Source of the DNA: an uncultured Clostridia bacterium | GTDB lineage: Bacteria; Bacillota; Clostridia; TANB77; CAG-508 | Reading direction: 5' to 3' | DNA: 64,000 nucleotides | NCBI GenBank assembly: GCA_934167965.1 | Contig: CAKPMJ010000005.1 | Coordinates: forward strand, 124,001 to 188,000 | Shown: piece by piece, positions 24,413 through 32,661 of the stretch | Position numbering within the stretch: position 1 is the first letter of the stretch | How the letters are laid out: each line of letters begins with the position of its first letter | Made by a program: the position numbers and the translations under genes | Notes under the pieces: generated by a model | Database searches by the model: none | What the model saw: only the letters and a program-made list of their open reading frames with translations | Told to the model about the DNA's origin: nothing

Positions 24413-25030
24413 TTACACAAAATATTTAATACCATTTTCAATTGCATTATTTTTAAATATAATTTTTCCTCTTTCAAGAAGCTTACATTCAAAATTTGTT
24501 GAGTCACTAACAATTTTAGCAAACTCAGAAATAGCAGTATAGAATGGAGAAATATCAATAGTATCATTAATATTAGAAAGTACTAGATAATACCTAGAAT
24601 TATATTCATATAAAATAATTTTTTTAGCTAATTTAGTAGTAAAATTTATATTGTTTAAATATGTACAAAAGTTACAAAATTCTTCAAAATTATTAAACAT
24701 AAAAGCAACATTTTTACATGAAGGATAGAGCGTTTTTCGCTTTACTTTTAATTTGGATTTTTTATTGCTTGTATTTTTTATATCTGATTTAAATTTCGTG
24801 AAAGTAATTACAAAAAAACCTTCCGAAGAAACGAATGCTTCAATTAACAACTTAGAATCAGCAACTACAAACCCTACTTCTTTTTCAGCACATTTTAATA
24901 TTTGTTTAAATAGATCCTGAGCTATATCTGTATTGTTTATTAAAGACTTAACATCTATATTTTTTTCTAATAAATCATCTGTGTTTAATATAATTCTGAT
25001 TTTATTATCAGTAAGTTTTTCTATTTTCAT
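24413..25030 (-). CDS. mecA: MecA-type adaptor protein
   Basis: A 205-residue protein. The N-terminus MKIEKLTDNKIRIILNTDDL is the MecA N-terminal substrate-binding part, and about 85-110 is the charged variable linker. The C-terminal half (FEEFCNFCTYLNN, YEYNSRYYLVL, AISEFAKIV) matches the ClpC-binding domain. MecA targets substrates such as ComK or other regulators to ClpCP for degradation. Here comEA (57470) is the only other competence-type gene in view. AAAGGATG lies ahead of the start. It is divergent from the DUF4321-mre operon. Confidence 0.85.
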   Translation of the reverse strand: MKIEKLTDNKIRIILNTDDLLEKNIDVKSLINNTDIAQDLFKQILKCAEKEVGFVVADSKLLIEAFVSSEGFFVITFTKFKSDIKNTSNKKSKLKVKRKTLYPSCKNVAFMFNNFEEFCNFCTYLNNINFTTKLAKKIILYEYNSRYYLVLSNINDTIDISPFYTAISEFAKIVSDSTNFECKLLERGKIIFKNNAIENGIKYFV

Positions 25031-25153
25031 AAAAATTTCATCCTTTCACAATCTATTAATTATATTATATCATCATTATTATTATATTTAAATACACAAA
25101 ATTTGGTAATATATTTTATATAACATAAAAAATAAAAAAAATCTATATTTTAC

Positions 25154-25182
25154 TTGAAAAAAAGCAAAATACAATATATAAT
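25154..25182 (+). promoter_or_regulatory. Promoter of the DUF4321-radC-mre operon
   Basis: TTGAAA (25154-25159), 17-nt spacer, TATAAT (25177-25182). A small hairpin TTTC-CGTAA-GAAA (about 25206) lies in the 5' leader. Confidence 0.7.
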
Positions 25183-25264
25183 ATGTGAAGATTGAAAATG
25201 GTAATTTCCGTAAGAAATTTAGAAAAAAGATAATTAATATACAAATGAAATGGAGGAATAAAAA

Positions 25265-25522
25265 ATGGCATTAAAAGAAAAAAATGGATGGATATTAGTC
25301 CTATTTTTATTATCAGGATTAGTATTAGGAGGATTGTTGGGAGATTTAGCAGCTAATGTTGATTGGCTATGGTGGCTATCTTTTGGAGAAAAGTTTGGTC
25401 TGCAAGACCCAGTAACATTAGATTTAAGTGTATTAACGATTACATTTGGATTAAAAATTAGAATTAATATTGCAAGTATTATAGGGGTATTAGCAGCAGT
25501 ATTTGCATACAGAAAGGTATAA
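25265..25522 (+). CDS. DUF4321 family membrane protein
   Basis: An 85-residue protein with an N-terminal helix (about 9-28, SGLVLGGLLGDL), a central WLWWLSFG segment and a C-terminal helix (about 62-80). This layout and its place directly before radC-mreB are usual for DUF4321 in clostridia. Function unknown; the position suggests a link to cell-shape machinery. Shine-Dalgarno GGAGG is well placed. Its stop abuts the next reading frame. Confidence 0.82.
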   Translation: MALKEKNGWILVLFLLSGLVLGGLLGDLAANVDWLWWLSFGEKFGLQDPVTLDLSVLTITFGLKIRINIASIIGVLAAVFAYRKV

Positions 25523-25543
25523 TTGGGGCAGAAAGAGGAAAGA

Positions 25544-26233
25544 TTGGCAATAAAAATAAAACAATTACCAGAAAGTGAAAGACCATATGAAAAATTAGAA
25601 ATGTATGGAGAAAAAAATTTATCAAATGCAGAATTATTAGCAATAATAATAAAAACAGGAACCAAAGAACTTACATCAATTGACATAGCAAAACAAATAC
25701 TTAATCTAAACCAAAATGAAAATAAAGGAGATTTAAATTTCTTAAGAGACATAAGTTTAGAAGAGCTAATGCTAGTAAAAGGAATTGGTAGAGTAAAGGC
25801 AATTCAATTAAAGGCAATGTGTGAATTAAGTTCAAGAATGAATAAGCCAAGTAATTATAGAAAGATAAAAATAACCAGTTCGAAAGATGTAGCAAATCTA
25901 CTAATGAATGATTTAAGATTCGAAAAAAAGGAAATAGTAAAACTAATTATATTAAATAATAAGAATATTATTTTAAAGATTATGGATATATCATTAGGTG
26001 GAGGAAATTATGCTATTATAGACATAAGATTTATATTGTCAGAAGTAGTAAAAATGGGAGCACCACAAATAATATTAGTGCACAATCATCCAAGTGGAGA
26101 TGTAACACCAAGTAGAGAAGATATAGAAGTTACTAAAAGATTGAGACAAGCATCGGAGATATTAGGAGTTAGATTGTTAGACCATATAATAATTGGTAAT
26201 ATGGATTATAAAAGCATAATTCAAGATAAATAA
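25544..26233 (+). CDS. radC: RadC family protein (JAB domain)
   Basis: A 229-residue protein with the N-terminal helix-hairpin-helix region (ELMLVKGIGRVKAIQLKA) and a C-terminal JAB/MPN metalloprotease-like domain carrying HNHPSGDVTPS. The latter supplies the metal ligands together with LLDHIIIG. The biochemical role is unresolved; the old DNA-repair name is not well supported. I favour the TTG at 25544 (AGAGG 5 nt upstream; MAIKIKQLPESERPYEKL matches the usual RadC start), but a TTG at 25523 directly after the DUF4321 stop is also possible. It is in the mre operon, as is common. Confidence 0.9.
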   Translation: MAIKIKQLPESERPYEKLEMYGEKNLSNAELLAIIIKTGTKELTSIDIAKQILNLNQNENKGDLNFLRDISLEELMLVKGIGRVKAIQLKAMCELSSRMNKPSNYRKIKITSSKDVANLLMNDLRFEKKEIVKLIILNNKNIILKIMDISLGGGNYAIIDIRFILSEVVKMGAPQIILVHNHPSGDVTPSREDIEVTKRLRQASEILGVRLLDHIIIGNMDYKSIIQDK

Positions 26234-26255
26234 AGTTAGGAGAGAGTTTAAGAAA

Positions 26256-27290
26256 ATGAGAAATTTATTTACATTAGGAGCTAAAGATATTGGTATAGAT
26301 TTAGGGACAGCCAATATATTAATAACTATAAAAGGAAAAGGAATAGTTTTAAGAGAACCATCTGTGGTTGCAATAGATATAAAAACAGGAGAAATATTGG
26401 CAACAGGGCATGAAGCAAAAGAGATGTTGGGGAGAACACCTGAAAATATAAAAGCAGTAAGACCATTAAAAGATGGGGTAATAGCAGATTTTACAGCAAC
26501 GCAATTGATGCTTAAAAATATGATAAGAAAGGTATGTAGAAGATATAATGCAAGAAGACCAAGGATAGTAGTTGGAGTTCCATCAGGAATTACAGAAGTG
26601 GAAGAAAGAGCAGTTGAAGAAGCAGTAACACAAGCAGGAGCAAGAGAAGTATATTTAATGGAAGAACCTATGGCAGCAGCAATAGGAGCAGGGTTAAATG
26701 TTGCTGATGCAAGTGGAAGTATGGTTGTAGATATTGGTGGAGGAACAACAGAGGTAGCAGTAATTTCACTTGGAGGAATCGTAATCAGTAAATCTTTAAG
26801 AATAGCTGGAGATGAATTAAACGAAGATATTATAAATTATATAAAAAGAGAAGAAAATTTGGCTATTGGAGAAACAACAGCAGAAGAAATTAAAATGAAA
26901 ATTGGATGTGCAACTCCGCTTATGACAGATTTAAGTTTAGAAATAAGAGGAAGAGATTTAACTACAGGGTTACCTAGAAATATAACATTAAAATCATCTC
27001 AAATAATTAATGCAATGGAAGAATCAATAGGGAAAATAGTTGATACAGTAAAACAAGCATTAGAAAAAACGCCACCAGAATTAGCATCAGATCTAATAGA
27101 AAAAGGAATCATGATTACAGGTGGAGGAGCTTTAATACAAAATTTAGATAAATTACTAAGTACAGAAACAAATATACCAATATATGTAGCAAATGATCCT
27201 TTAGATTGTGTAGTAAAAGGAACAGAGAAAACATTGGAGGATCTTGAAAAACTTAAACAGGTATTAATTAATGCTAGAAAAAGAAGATAA
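26256..27290 (+). CDS. mreB: Rod-shape-determining actin homologue MreB
   Basis: 344 residues, the standard length. Actin-fold nucleotide motifs seen: DIGIDLGTANILI (phosphate 1), VVDIGGGTTEVAVISLGG (phosphate 2) and MITGGGALIQNLDKLL (adenosine). MreB filaments guide the elongasome. It is followed at 17 nt by mreC and then mreD and pbp2, so the window contains most of a rod-elongation operon and the organism should be rod-shaped or elongated. TAGGAGAGA precedes the ATG. Confidence 0.97.
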   Translation: MRNLFTLGAKDIGIDLGTANILITIKGKGIVLREPSVVAIDIKTGEILATGHEAKEMLGRTPENIKAVRPLKDGVIADFTATQLMLKNMIRKVCRRYNARRPRIVVGVPSGITEVEERAVEEAVTQAGAREVYLMEEPMAAAIGAGLNVADASGSMVVDIGGGTTEVAVISLGGIVISKSLRIAGDELNEDIINYIKREENLAIGETTAEEIKMKIGCATPLMTDLSLEIRGRDLTTGLPRNITLKSSQIINAMEESIGKIVDTVKQALEKTPPELASDLIEKGIMITGGGALIQNLDKLLSTETNIPIYVANDPLDCVVKGTEKTLEDLEKLKQVLINARKRR

Positions 27291-27307
27291 TAAAAGGGGG
27301 ACAAATT

Positions 27308-28123
27308 ATGTATAAAAAAAAGAAAATAGGAATTACAGGAATGATTGTTACAGTTGTTATATTAATATTGCTTTTTGCTTTAACAAATACTGAAAATAGT
27401 AATTTGTCCTATGTTGAAAATTTGGCAAACAAATTAGTTATGCCGGTTCAAAATGGAATGACATATTTGAAAAATAAGGTAAATGGTAATTCATCATTTT
27501 TCGAAAATGTTGATAATCTAAAAGAAGAAAATACAGGATTACAACAGAAAAATAATGAATTAGAAGAAAAACTTAGAGAACTTGAGACAATAAAAGCAGA
27601 AAATGAGACATTAAAGCAATATCTGAATTTAACTAAAAAATATACTGATTACAAAACAGTTCCAGCAGATGTAATAAATAGAGATATAAGTAATTATTCT
27701 AAAACAATTGTAATAAATGTAGGATCAAAAGATGGAATAAAAGAAAACATGACAGTAATTGGTGCTGAAGGATTAGTTGGACATGTTATAGCAGTTACAG
27801 ACTCAACAGCAAAGGTACAAACAATAATTGATAGTTCAAGTTCTACAAGTTGTTTATTAAGTACTTCTAGAGATAGTATAGTTTGCAAGGGAGTTTTAAA
27901 CGATAAAAAAAGCATAAAAGCAATGTATATTGCTACAGATGCTACAGTAGCTCAAGGTGATAGTATAGAAACCTCAGGATTAGGAGGAATATACCCAAAG
28001 GGAATATATGTGGGAACTGTATCAAAAGTTGAAAATGCAACAGATTTATCAAATAGATATGCTTTAGTTAATATAGCAGTTGATTTTGAAAGATTGGAAA
28101 CAGTATTAGTAGTAACAAATTAA
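27308..28123 (+). CDS. mreC: Rod-shape-determining protein MreC
   Basis: 271 residues. One membrane helix (about 9-26), then a coiled coil (about 65-103, NLKEENTGLQQKNNELEEKL) and the double beta-barrel ending, with DVINRDISNYSKTIVINVGS and GGIYPKGIYVGTV. MreC sits outside the membrane and links MreB/MreD to PBP2. GGGGGA precedes the ATG; the gene is tightly packed in the operon. Confidence 0.95.
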   Translation: MYKKKKIGITGMIVTVVILILLFALTNTENSNLSYVENLANKLVMPVQNGMTYLKNKVNGNSSFFENVDNLKEENTGLQQKNNELEEKLRELETIKAENETLKQYLNLTKKYTDYKTVPADVINRDISNYSKTIVINVGSKDGIKENMTVIGAEGLVGHVIAVTDSTAKVQTIIDSSSSTSCLLSTSRDSIVCKGVLNDKKSIKAMYIATDATVAQGDSIETSGLGGIYPKGIYVGTVSKVENATDLSNRYALVNIAVDFERLETVLVVTN

Positions 28124-28143
28124 AAAACAAGGAGGGTTTGAAG

Positions 28144-28677
28144 GTGAAAAAATTAATTATAAATATAAGTTTATTCTTTACATTTTTAATAATATATTTT
28201 TTACATTCAAACTTTTTTAGTTGGTTTAAAATATTTGGAGTAATGCCTAATTTATTTGTTATGTTTATTTTATTTATAAGTCTATATTCAAATAAAGTAA
28301 CAGGAGTTACATATGGAATAGCGATAGGATTATTACTAGATCTATTTATAGGAAAAAAAGTGGGAATGAGTGCAATCATGTTTGGAGTAGTTTCTGTTAT
28401 TGGCGTTATATTTGATAGGAATTTCTCAAAAGAAAATAGATTTACCCTAATTGTAATGGTAATTGTAGCTACATTAGCATTTGAAATAGGGTCATATATT
28501 TTAAGTTATTTTATATATCAAAATTATATACAAATAGTACCATTTATAAAAATATTAATGGTAGAATGTGTTTATAATGCATTATTAACAATATTATTAT
28601 ATCCACTAATACAATTTTTTGGAAATAAAATTGAAGAAGAATATAAGGGCAATAAGATTTTAACAAGATATTTTTAA
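28144..28677 (+). CDS. mreD: Rod-shape-determining protein MreD
   Basis: A 177-residue integral membrane protein with about five hydrophobic segments, including FFTFLIIYFLHS and VMFILFISLYSN. The family pattern GLLLDLFIGKKVGMSA is visible. I place the start at GTG 28144, 7 nt after GGAGGG, because the alternative TTG (28138) is only one base from that site. It lies between mreC and pbp2, as expected. Confidence 0.9.
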   Translation: MKKLIINISLFFTFLIIYFLHSNFFSWFKIFGVMPNLFVMFILFISLYSNKVTGVTYGIAIGLLLDLFIGKKVGMSAIMFGVVSVIGVIFDRNFSKENRFTLIVMVIVATLAFEIGSYILSYFIYQNYIQIVPFIKILMVECVYNALLTILLYPLIQFFGNKIEEEYKGNKILTRYF

Positions 28678-28700
28678 TTTTGAAAGGAAGATAATATATT

Positions 28701-30800
28701 TTGAGAAAGAGAATAAAGAAGGAACATGTAAATTTTAGATTTAATGTATTAATAATCATAGTCTATATTATTGGTATAATACTGATTACTAAACTATTTG
28801 ATTTGCAAATTGTAAATGGTGCAGAATATAGAGAAACTTCAAATACTAGATTATCAAGAGAAAGAATTCTGGAAGCAACTAGAGGAGATATCTTAGATAG
28901 GTCGGGAAACATATTAGCAACTACATATACAACTTTTGATTTAGAATTATATAAAACTAAATCAGATGATGACACATTAAATAAATGTATATTAAATATA
29001 ACAACTTTGTTAGAAAAAAATAAAGGAGAATATCCTAACAATTTTCCAATAGACGGAAATAAGAAATATACAATAAAAGGTGAAGAAAGAGAAAAATGGT
29101 TAAAGACATATAAATTGTCAGAAAATACATCAGAACAAGAAGCAATAGATTATTTTGTGAAAAAGTATAAAATAAAGAATGAGGAATGGAAAGATATAAG
29201 GAGGATAATAGCTATAAGATATGAAATATCTACAAAAGGATATAGTAATACAAAATCTTTAAAAATATCAAGCAATGTATCAAGAAAGGTAATTGCACAA
29301 ATTAGTGAGAAGAATTCAGAATTTCCTGGAATAGCAATATCAACAAGTTCTGATAGAAAATATGGTTATAAAAACTTGGCATCACATATAATAGGTTATA
29401 TTGGTAGAATAACTCAAGATGAGTTAAACAATGATAAAGAAAATAAATATCAAAATGATGATTATGTTGGTAGGACAGGAATTGAAAGTTTATTTGAAGA
29501 TTATTTAAGAGGAACAGATGGAAGAGAAGAAGTAGAAATGTCTGTTGATGGAACTGTTACTGGAGAAACGGTTACACAGGAAGCAATACAAGGTTCAAAT
29601 GTAGTACTAACTATAGATGCTAAACTACAAGCAATATCGGAAAATGCATTAGAAAATAACATTAAAAAAATCAAAAAAGGTGGTTTTGGAAAAAAATATA
29701 ATGCAGAGGGAGGAAGCGTAGTAGTACTTGATGTAAACTCTGGTGAAGTATTGGCAATGGCAAGTTATCCTGACTATGATCCAAATAAATGGGTTGGAGG
29801 AATAAGTCAAGCTGATTATAATAAAATAAAAGCGAATAATGCATTATTTAATAAATCAATTTCTGGTTCTTATGCACCAGGATCTATATTTAAAATGGCA
29901 ACAGCAATAGCTGGGTTAGAGACAGGAGCTATTACTCGAACAGGAAGAATAAATGATGTCGGAGTATATAGAAAGTATAGGGATTATCAACCAAAATGTT
30001 GGTATTATACAAGTTATCATAGAGGCCATGGAAATTTAAATGTTTCACAAGCTATAGAAAAGTCATGCAACTACTTTTTCTATGAAACTGCAGACAGAAT
30101 GGGAATAGAAAAATTGAATAAGTATGCAAGATATTTTGGGTTAGGAACAAAGACTGGAATAGAATTACCAAGTGAAACGGCAGGAATACTTGCATCTCCA
30201 GAAACAGCTAAAAGTGTTGGTGAAACGTGGTCTGCAGGTAGAACGTTACAAGCAGCTATAGGACAAAGTTATAACAATTTTTCACCACTTCAAATGGCAA
30301 AATATGTTGCAATGGTAGCTAATGGTGGAAAAAAGATAAATCCAAATATAGTAAGAAATGTGCTAAATGCTGATGGTACAGAGTCATCTAAATCAGAAAT
30401 AAGAAAATATGTAAATCAAAAATTAGGGTTAGATGATAGTAAGACAGAGAATATAAAAATATCTAAAGAAAACTTAAAAGTAGTTTTAGAAGGAATGAAA
30501 TCAGTTACAGGTGATGCAGGAGGAACAGCGCATACAATATTTAAGAACTTCAATATAGAGGTTGGAGGAAAAACTGGATCAGCGGAAGCAGGAAGCAAAG
30601 TAAATGCATGGTTTGCTGGATTTGCTCCTTATGATAATCCGGAAATATGTGTGGTTGTAATGGTAGAAAATGGTGGACATGGTTATTATACAGCAGAGGT
30701 TGCAAAAGAAATAATAGCAGAATACTTTGGAATGAACATTACAGATGAGGAAATTAAAGAAGATAATACAGCAGAAAGTTATGTTGAATCAATAAATTAG
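28701..30800 (+). CDS. mrdA: Penicillin-binding protein 2 (elongasome transpeptidase)
   Basis: 699 residues with a TTG start. One N-terminal membrane helix (about 14-36) is followed by the dimerisation domain and a transpeptidase domain. Active-site motifs: SIFK in GSYAPGSIFKMATA, SCN in IEKSCNYFFYE, and KTG in GGKTGSAEA. It crosslinks peptidoglycan with RodA during side-wall growth. The last gene before minC; rodA is not in the window. AAGGAAG lies about 10 nt before the TTG. Confidence 0.95.
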   Translation: MRKRIKKEHVNFRFNVLIIIVYIIGIILITKLFDLQIVNGAEYRETSNTRLSRERILEATRGDILDRSGNILATTYTTFDLELYKTKSDDDTLNKCILNITTLLEKNKGEYPNNFPIDGNKKYTIKGEEREKWLKTYKLSENTSEQEAIDYFVKKYKIKNEEWKDIRRIIAIRYEISTKGYSNTKSLKISSNVSRKVIAQISEKNSEFPGIAISTSSDRKYGYKNLASHIIGYIGRITQDELNNDKENKYQNDDYVGRTGIESLFEDYLRGTDGREEVEMSVDGTVTGETVTQEAIQGSNVVLTIDAKLQAISENALENNIKKIKKGGFGKKYNAEGGSVVVLDVNSGEVLAMASYPDYDPNKWVGGISQADYNKIKANNALFNKSISGSYAPGSIFKMATAIAGLETGAITRTGRINDVGVYRKYRDYQPKCWYYTSYHRGHGNLNVSQAIEKSCNYFFYETADRMGIEKLNKYARYFGLGTKTGIELPSETAGILASPETAKSVGETWSAGRTLQAAIGQSYNNFSPLQMAKYVAMVANGGKKINPNIVRNVLNADGTESSKSEIRKYVNQKLGLDDSKTENIKISKENLKVVLEGMKSVTGDAGGTAHTIFKNFNIEVGGKTGSAEAGSKVNAWFAGFAPYDNPEICVVVMVENGGHGYYTAEVAKEIIAEYFGMNITDEEIKEDNTAESYVESIN

Positions 30801-30816
30801 AAAAGGAGCTAAAAAA

Positions 30817-31434
30817 ATGAAGAATTGTATCAATGTTTCACAAAAGAGCAACCTAATAATAATAAAGATTAATGAAGATGCAAATTTTGATGATATTATG
30901 AAAAATTTTAGATTTAAAATTGCACAATTAAGAAAATTATATAAAAATGAAAAAACACCAATAAAAATTGTTGGAAAAGTATTAAAAAATAAAGAGATTG
31001 AGGCAATCGAAAAATTAATAAAAGAAAACTTAAATGTTGATGTTGATTTTGATATGCCTAGAGAGCTTGGACTTTCTAACATAAAAAGAACATTTACACG
31101 AGAAATTTCTACATCTGAAACAAAATTCCATAGAGGCTCATTGCGTTCTGGTCAAAGAATTGAAGAAGATGGTAGCATTGTAATACTGGGAGATGTAAAT
31201 TCGGGTGCAGAGGTTATAGCATCAGATAATATAGTAGTAGTAGGAACATTAAGAGGTTTAGCTCATGCAGGCGCAAAGGGAAACAAAGAGGCAATTATTT
31301 CTGCTGGAAGGCTTGACACAGTTCAAATTCGTATTGCAAACATTGTAAAAGAAATTGACAGAGAAGAAGAACCTTTTACAAAACTTGCTTATGTATATGT
31401 TGAGGGAGAGGAAATTAATATTATTACTACATAA
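30817..31434 (+). CDS. minC: Septum site-determining protein MinC
   Basis: 205 residues. The N-terminal FtsZ-inhibiting domain (about 1-85) is followed by the C-terminal beta-helix: RSGQRIEEDGSIVILGDVNSGAEV, VVGTLRGLAHAGAKGN and ISAGRLDTVQIRIANI. MinC blocks misplaced Z-rings and is normally recruited to the membrane by MinD. Here minD does not follow; the next genes are on the minus strand, so minD must lie elsewhere or be missing. AAAGGAG precedes the ATG. Confidence 0.93.
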   Translation: MKNCINVSQKSNLIIIKINEDANFDDIMKNFRFKIAQLRKLYKNEKTPIKIVGKVLKNKEIEAIEKLIKENLNVDVDFDMPRELGLSNIKRTFTREISTSETKFHRGSLRSGQRIEEDGSIVILGDVNSGAEVIASDNIVVVGTLRGLAHAGAKGNKEAIISAGRLDTVQIRIANIVKEIDREEEPFTKLAYVYVEGEEINIITT

Positions 31435-31435
31435 T

Positions 31436-31753
31436 TTATGAAATTAGTAATAATATAAGACACAAGAATAGTTCTTGGTCTTGTATACCTTCGTTATATA
31501 GGAAGTATAGTAAACATATTATGAGAATATCATCATAATATAATTTTAAACCAAATATTTCAAAAAAATATTCAGAAGATTCATCAGAGCGTTGGTTAGT
31601 GCTATTAGTTGAATCTTCTGTTTTTGTATTTTTAACCTCCGGATTTTTAGCAGTTATAGGTTTTCTGGATAGTAGGTTATTTTGATTATATGTATATCTA
31701 TAACTAGGATTAGAAAAATAAGGAGGAAAAAATGGCAAGTGAAATGGCATCAT
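31436..31753 (-). CDS. Small hypothetical protein with a C-terminal hydrophobic region
   Basis: A 105-residue protein. The N-terminal 65 residues are polar and rich in N, S and T, and the C-terminal 40 (starting near IFGLKLYYDDILIICLLYFL) are hydrophobic. It is the third gene of a minus-strand operon; its ATG overlaps the TAA of the upstream gene by one base, so translation is coupled. Similar KLYYDD-type tails occur in other clostridial small proteins, by recollection. Function unknown. It converges with minC, with a weak inverted repeat (31419-31428 with 31446-31455) across both stop codons. Confidence 0.65.
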   Translation of the reverse strand: MMPFHLPFFPPYFSNPSYRYTYNQNNLLSRKPITAKNPEVKNTKTEDSTNSTNQRSDESSEYFFEIFGLKLYYDDILIICLLYFLYNEGIQDQELFLCLILLLIS

Positions 31754-32157
31754 TATTTAGATTCTCCTTTTTCATTTTTAAATAAATCTGTCATTTGAGT
31801 AATTTTGAGCAAATTAGCATATTGATCTAATTTGCTTTGTTTACTCTTACGGAGATAAGGCTTTAAAGAATAAAGCAGATTTGATCTGGGATCATTTTTA
31901 GTGTTTAAGGTTTCAATAATAGATTTTATTTTCATTATTGTTTCTAAATCTATAGATGATGCATTATCAGAAGTGTTGGAGTTAGAATCAGAATTAGAGT
32001 TAGAGTTAGAAATAAAACTAGATAATAAATCACTCGGATTTATGTTATTAGAGCCTTCTCCTGGATTAGGATTTGGATTAGAATTCGAATTGCTATTTTT
32101 TATCATGTTCATTAAATTATTTATCATTTCTGGAGAAATGTTTATATTGTCTGCCAT
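31753..32157 (-). CDS. Hypothetical protein with Asn/Ser-rich low-complexity region
   Basis: A 134-residue protein I cannot assign to a family. MADNINISPEMINNLMNMIK opens it, followed by N/S/P-rich low-complexity segments (about 21-68) and a charged helical C-terminus (about 70-134). The opening resembles that of the next gene upstream (32173-32325: DISNLINMI), so the two may be related by duplication. No signal peptide or membrane helix. GAGGTG lies ahead of the ATG; the gap to the upstream gene is 15 nt. Confidence 0.65.
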   Translation of the reverse strand: MADNINISPEMINNLMNMIKNSNSNSNPNPNPGEGSNNINPSDLLSSFISNSNSNSDSNSNTSDNASSIDLETIMKIKSIIETLNTKNDPRSNLLYSLKPYLRKSKQSKLDQYANLLKITQMTDLFKNEKGESK

Positions 32158-32172
32158 ATAATATCACCTCAA

Positions 32173-32325
32173 TTAATGATTGTTATTATTATTCAACATT
32201 TTCATTATTTTTTCCTTATCTTCGTTGCTTAAATTTTGATTAATTTTATTCATACTATTAATCAATTGATTTTTATCCATTCTACTAATCATGTTTATTA
32301 AATTAGAAATATCATTATTATTCAT
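32173..32325 (-). CDS. Small hypothetical protein (50 aa), first gene of the minus-strand trio
   Basis: An ORF of 50 codons starting MNNNDISNLINMISRMDKNQ and ending in a run of Asn plus His. It is helical and polar, with GAGGTG 6-7 nt before the ATG. The N-terminal motif is shared with the following gene. It is placed directly behind a promoter (32348-32376) and heads the three-gene operon. Function unknown. Confidence 0.6.
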   Translation of the reverse strand: MNNNDISNLINMISRMDKNQLINSMNKINQNLSNEDKEKIMKMLNNNNNH

Positions 32326-32347
32326 AATATCACCTCACTAATATTTT

Positions 32348-32376
32348 ATTATATGTTTTATATTAATATGTGTTAA
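32348..32376 (-). promoter_or_regulatory. Promoter of the minus-strand trio
   Basis: On the minus strand TTAACA (32376-32371), 17-nt spacer, TATAAT (32353-32348), 23 nt before the start. Confidence 0.65.
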
Positions 32377-32517
32377 AAAATATATATGAGAAAAGTGACA
32401 TAAAAACTTACAAAAAACGCCAAAAAGCCTTGCAAAATTTGACAAAAAGCTATATAATAATATATAGGGTAGATTTACGCCAAACATAAGAGAAATATGT
32501 AAATAAAATGTAATAGA

Positions 32518-32557
32518 AATGTAAATTAAATGGATAAATATGGTTTCCGTAAAGGCA
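32518..32557 (+). promoter_or_regulatory. Conserved operator-like block upstream of surface gene A1
   Basis: AATGTAAATTAAATG (32518-32532) and TTCCGTAAAGGCA (32545-32557) recur at 42717-42756 with identical internal spacing (27 nt start to start). The 36-nt gap to the -35 box and the distance of about 105 nt to the start codon are also shared. Probable binding site for a common regulator. The rest of the 336-nt gap holds promoters only. Confidence 0.6.
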
Positions 32558-32593
32558 ACAAACGAACTATTTTGTAATAGAAAAATATGTATA

Positions 32594-32621
32594 TTGACTG
32601 TAAAAATAATATATATATAAT
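32594..32621 (+). promoter_or_regulatory. Promoter of surface gene A1
   Basis: TTGACT (32594-32599), 16-nt spacer, TATAAT (32616-32621); AAGGAGGAG precedes the ATG. Confidence 0.7.
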
Positions 32622-32661
32622 AAATATAGGAAACTAGATATTTTTAAGGAGGAGTAAAGTT

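Noticed and set aside
25190..25260. A CCGTAA-containing hairpin in the DUF4321 leader as a third copy of the surface-gene operator
   Set aside because: Only TTTCCGTAA is shared; the second half and the distance to the promoter differ, so the match is probably chance.
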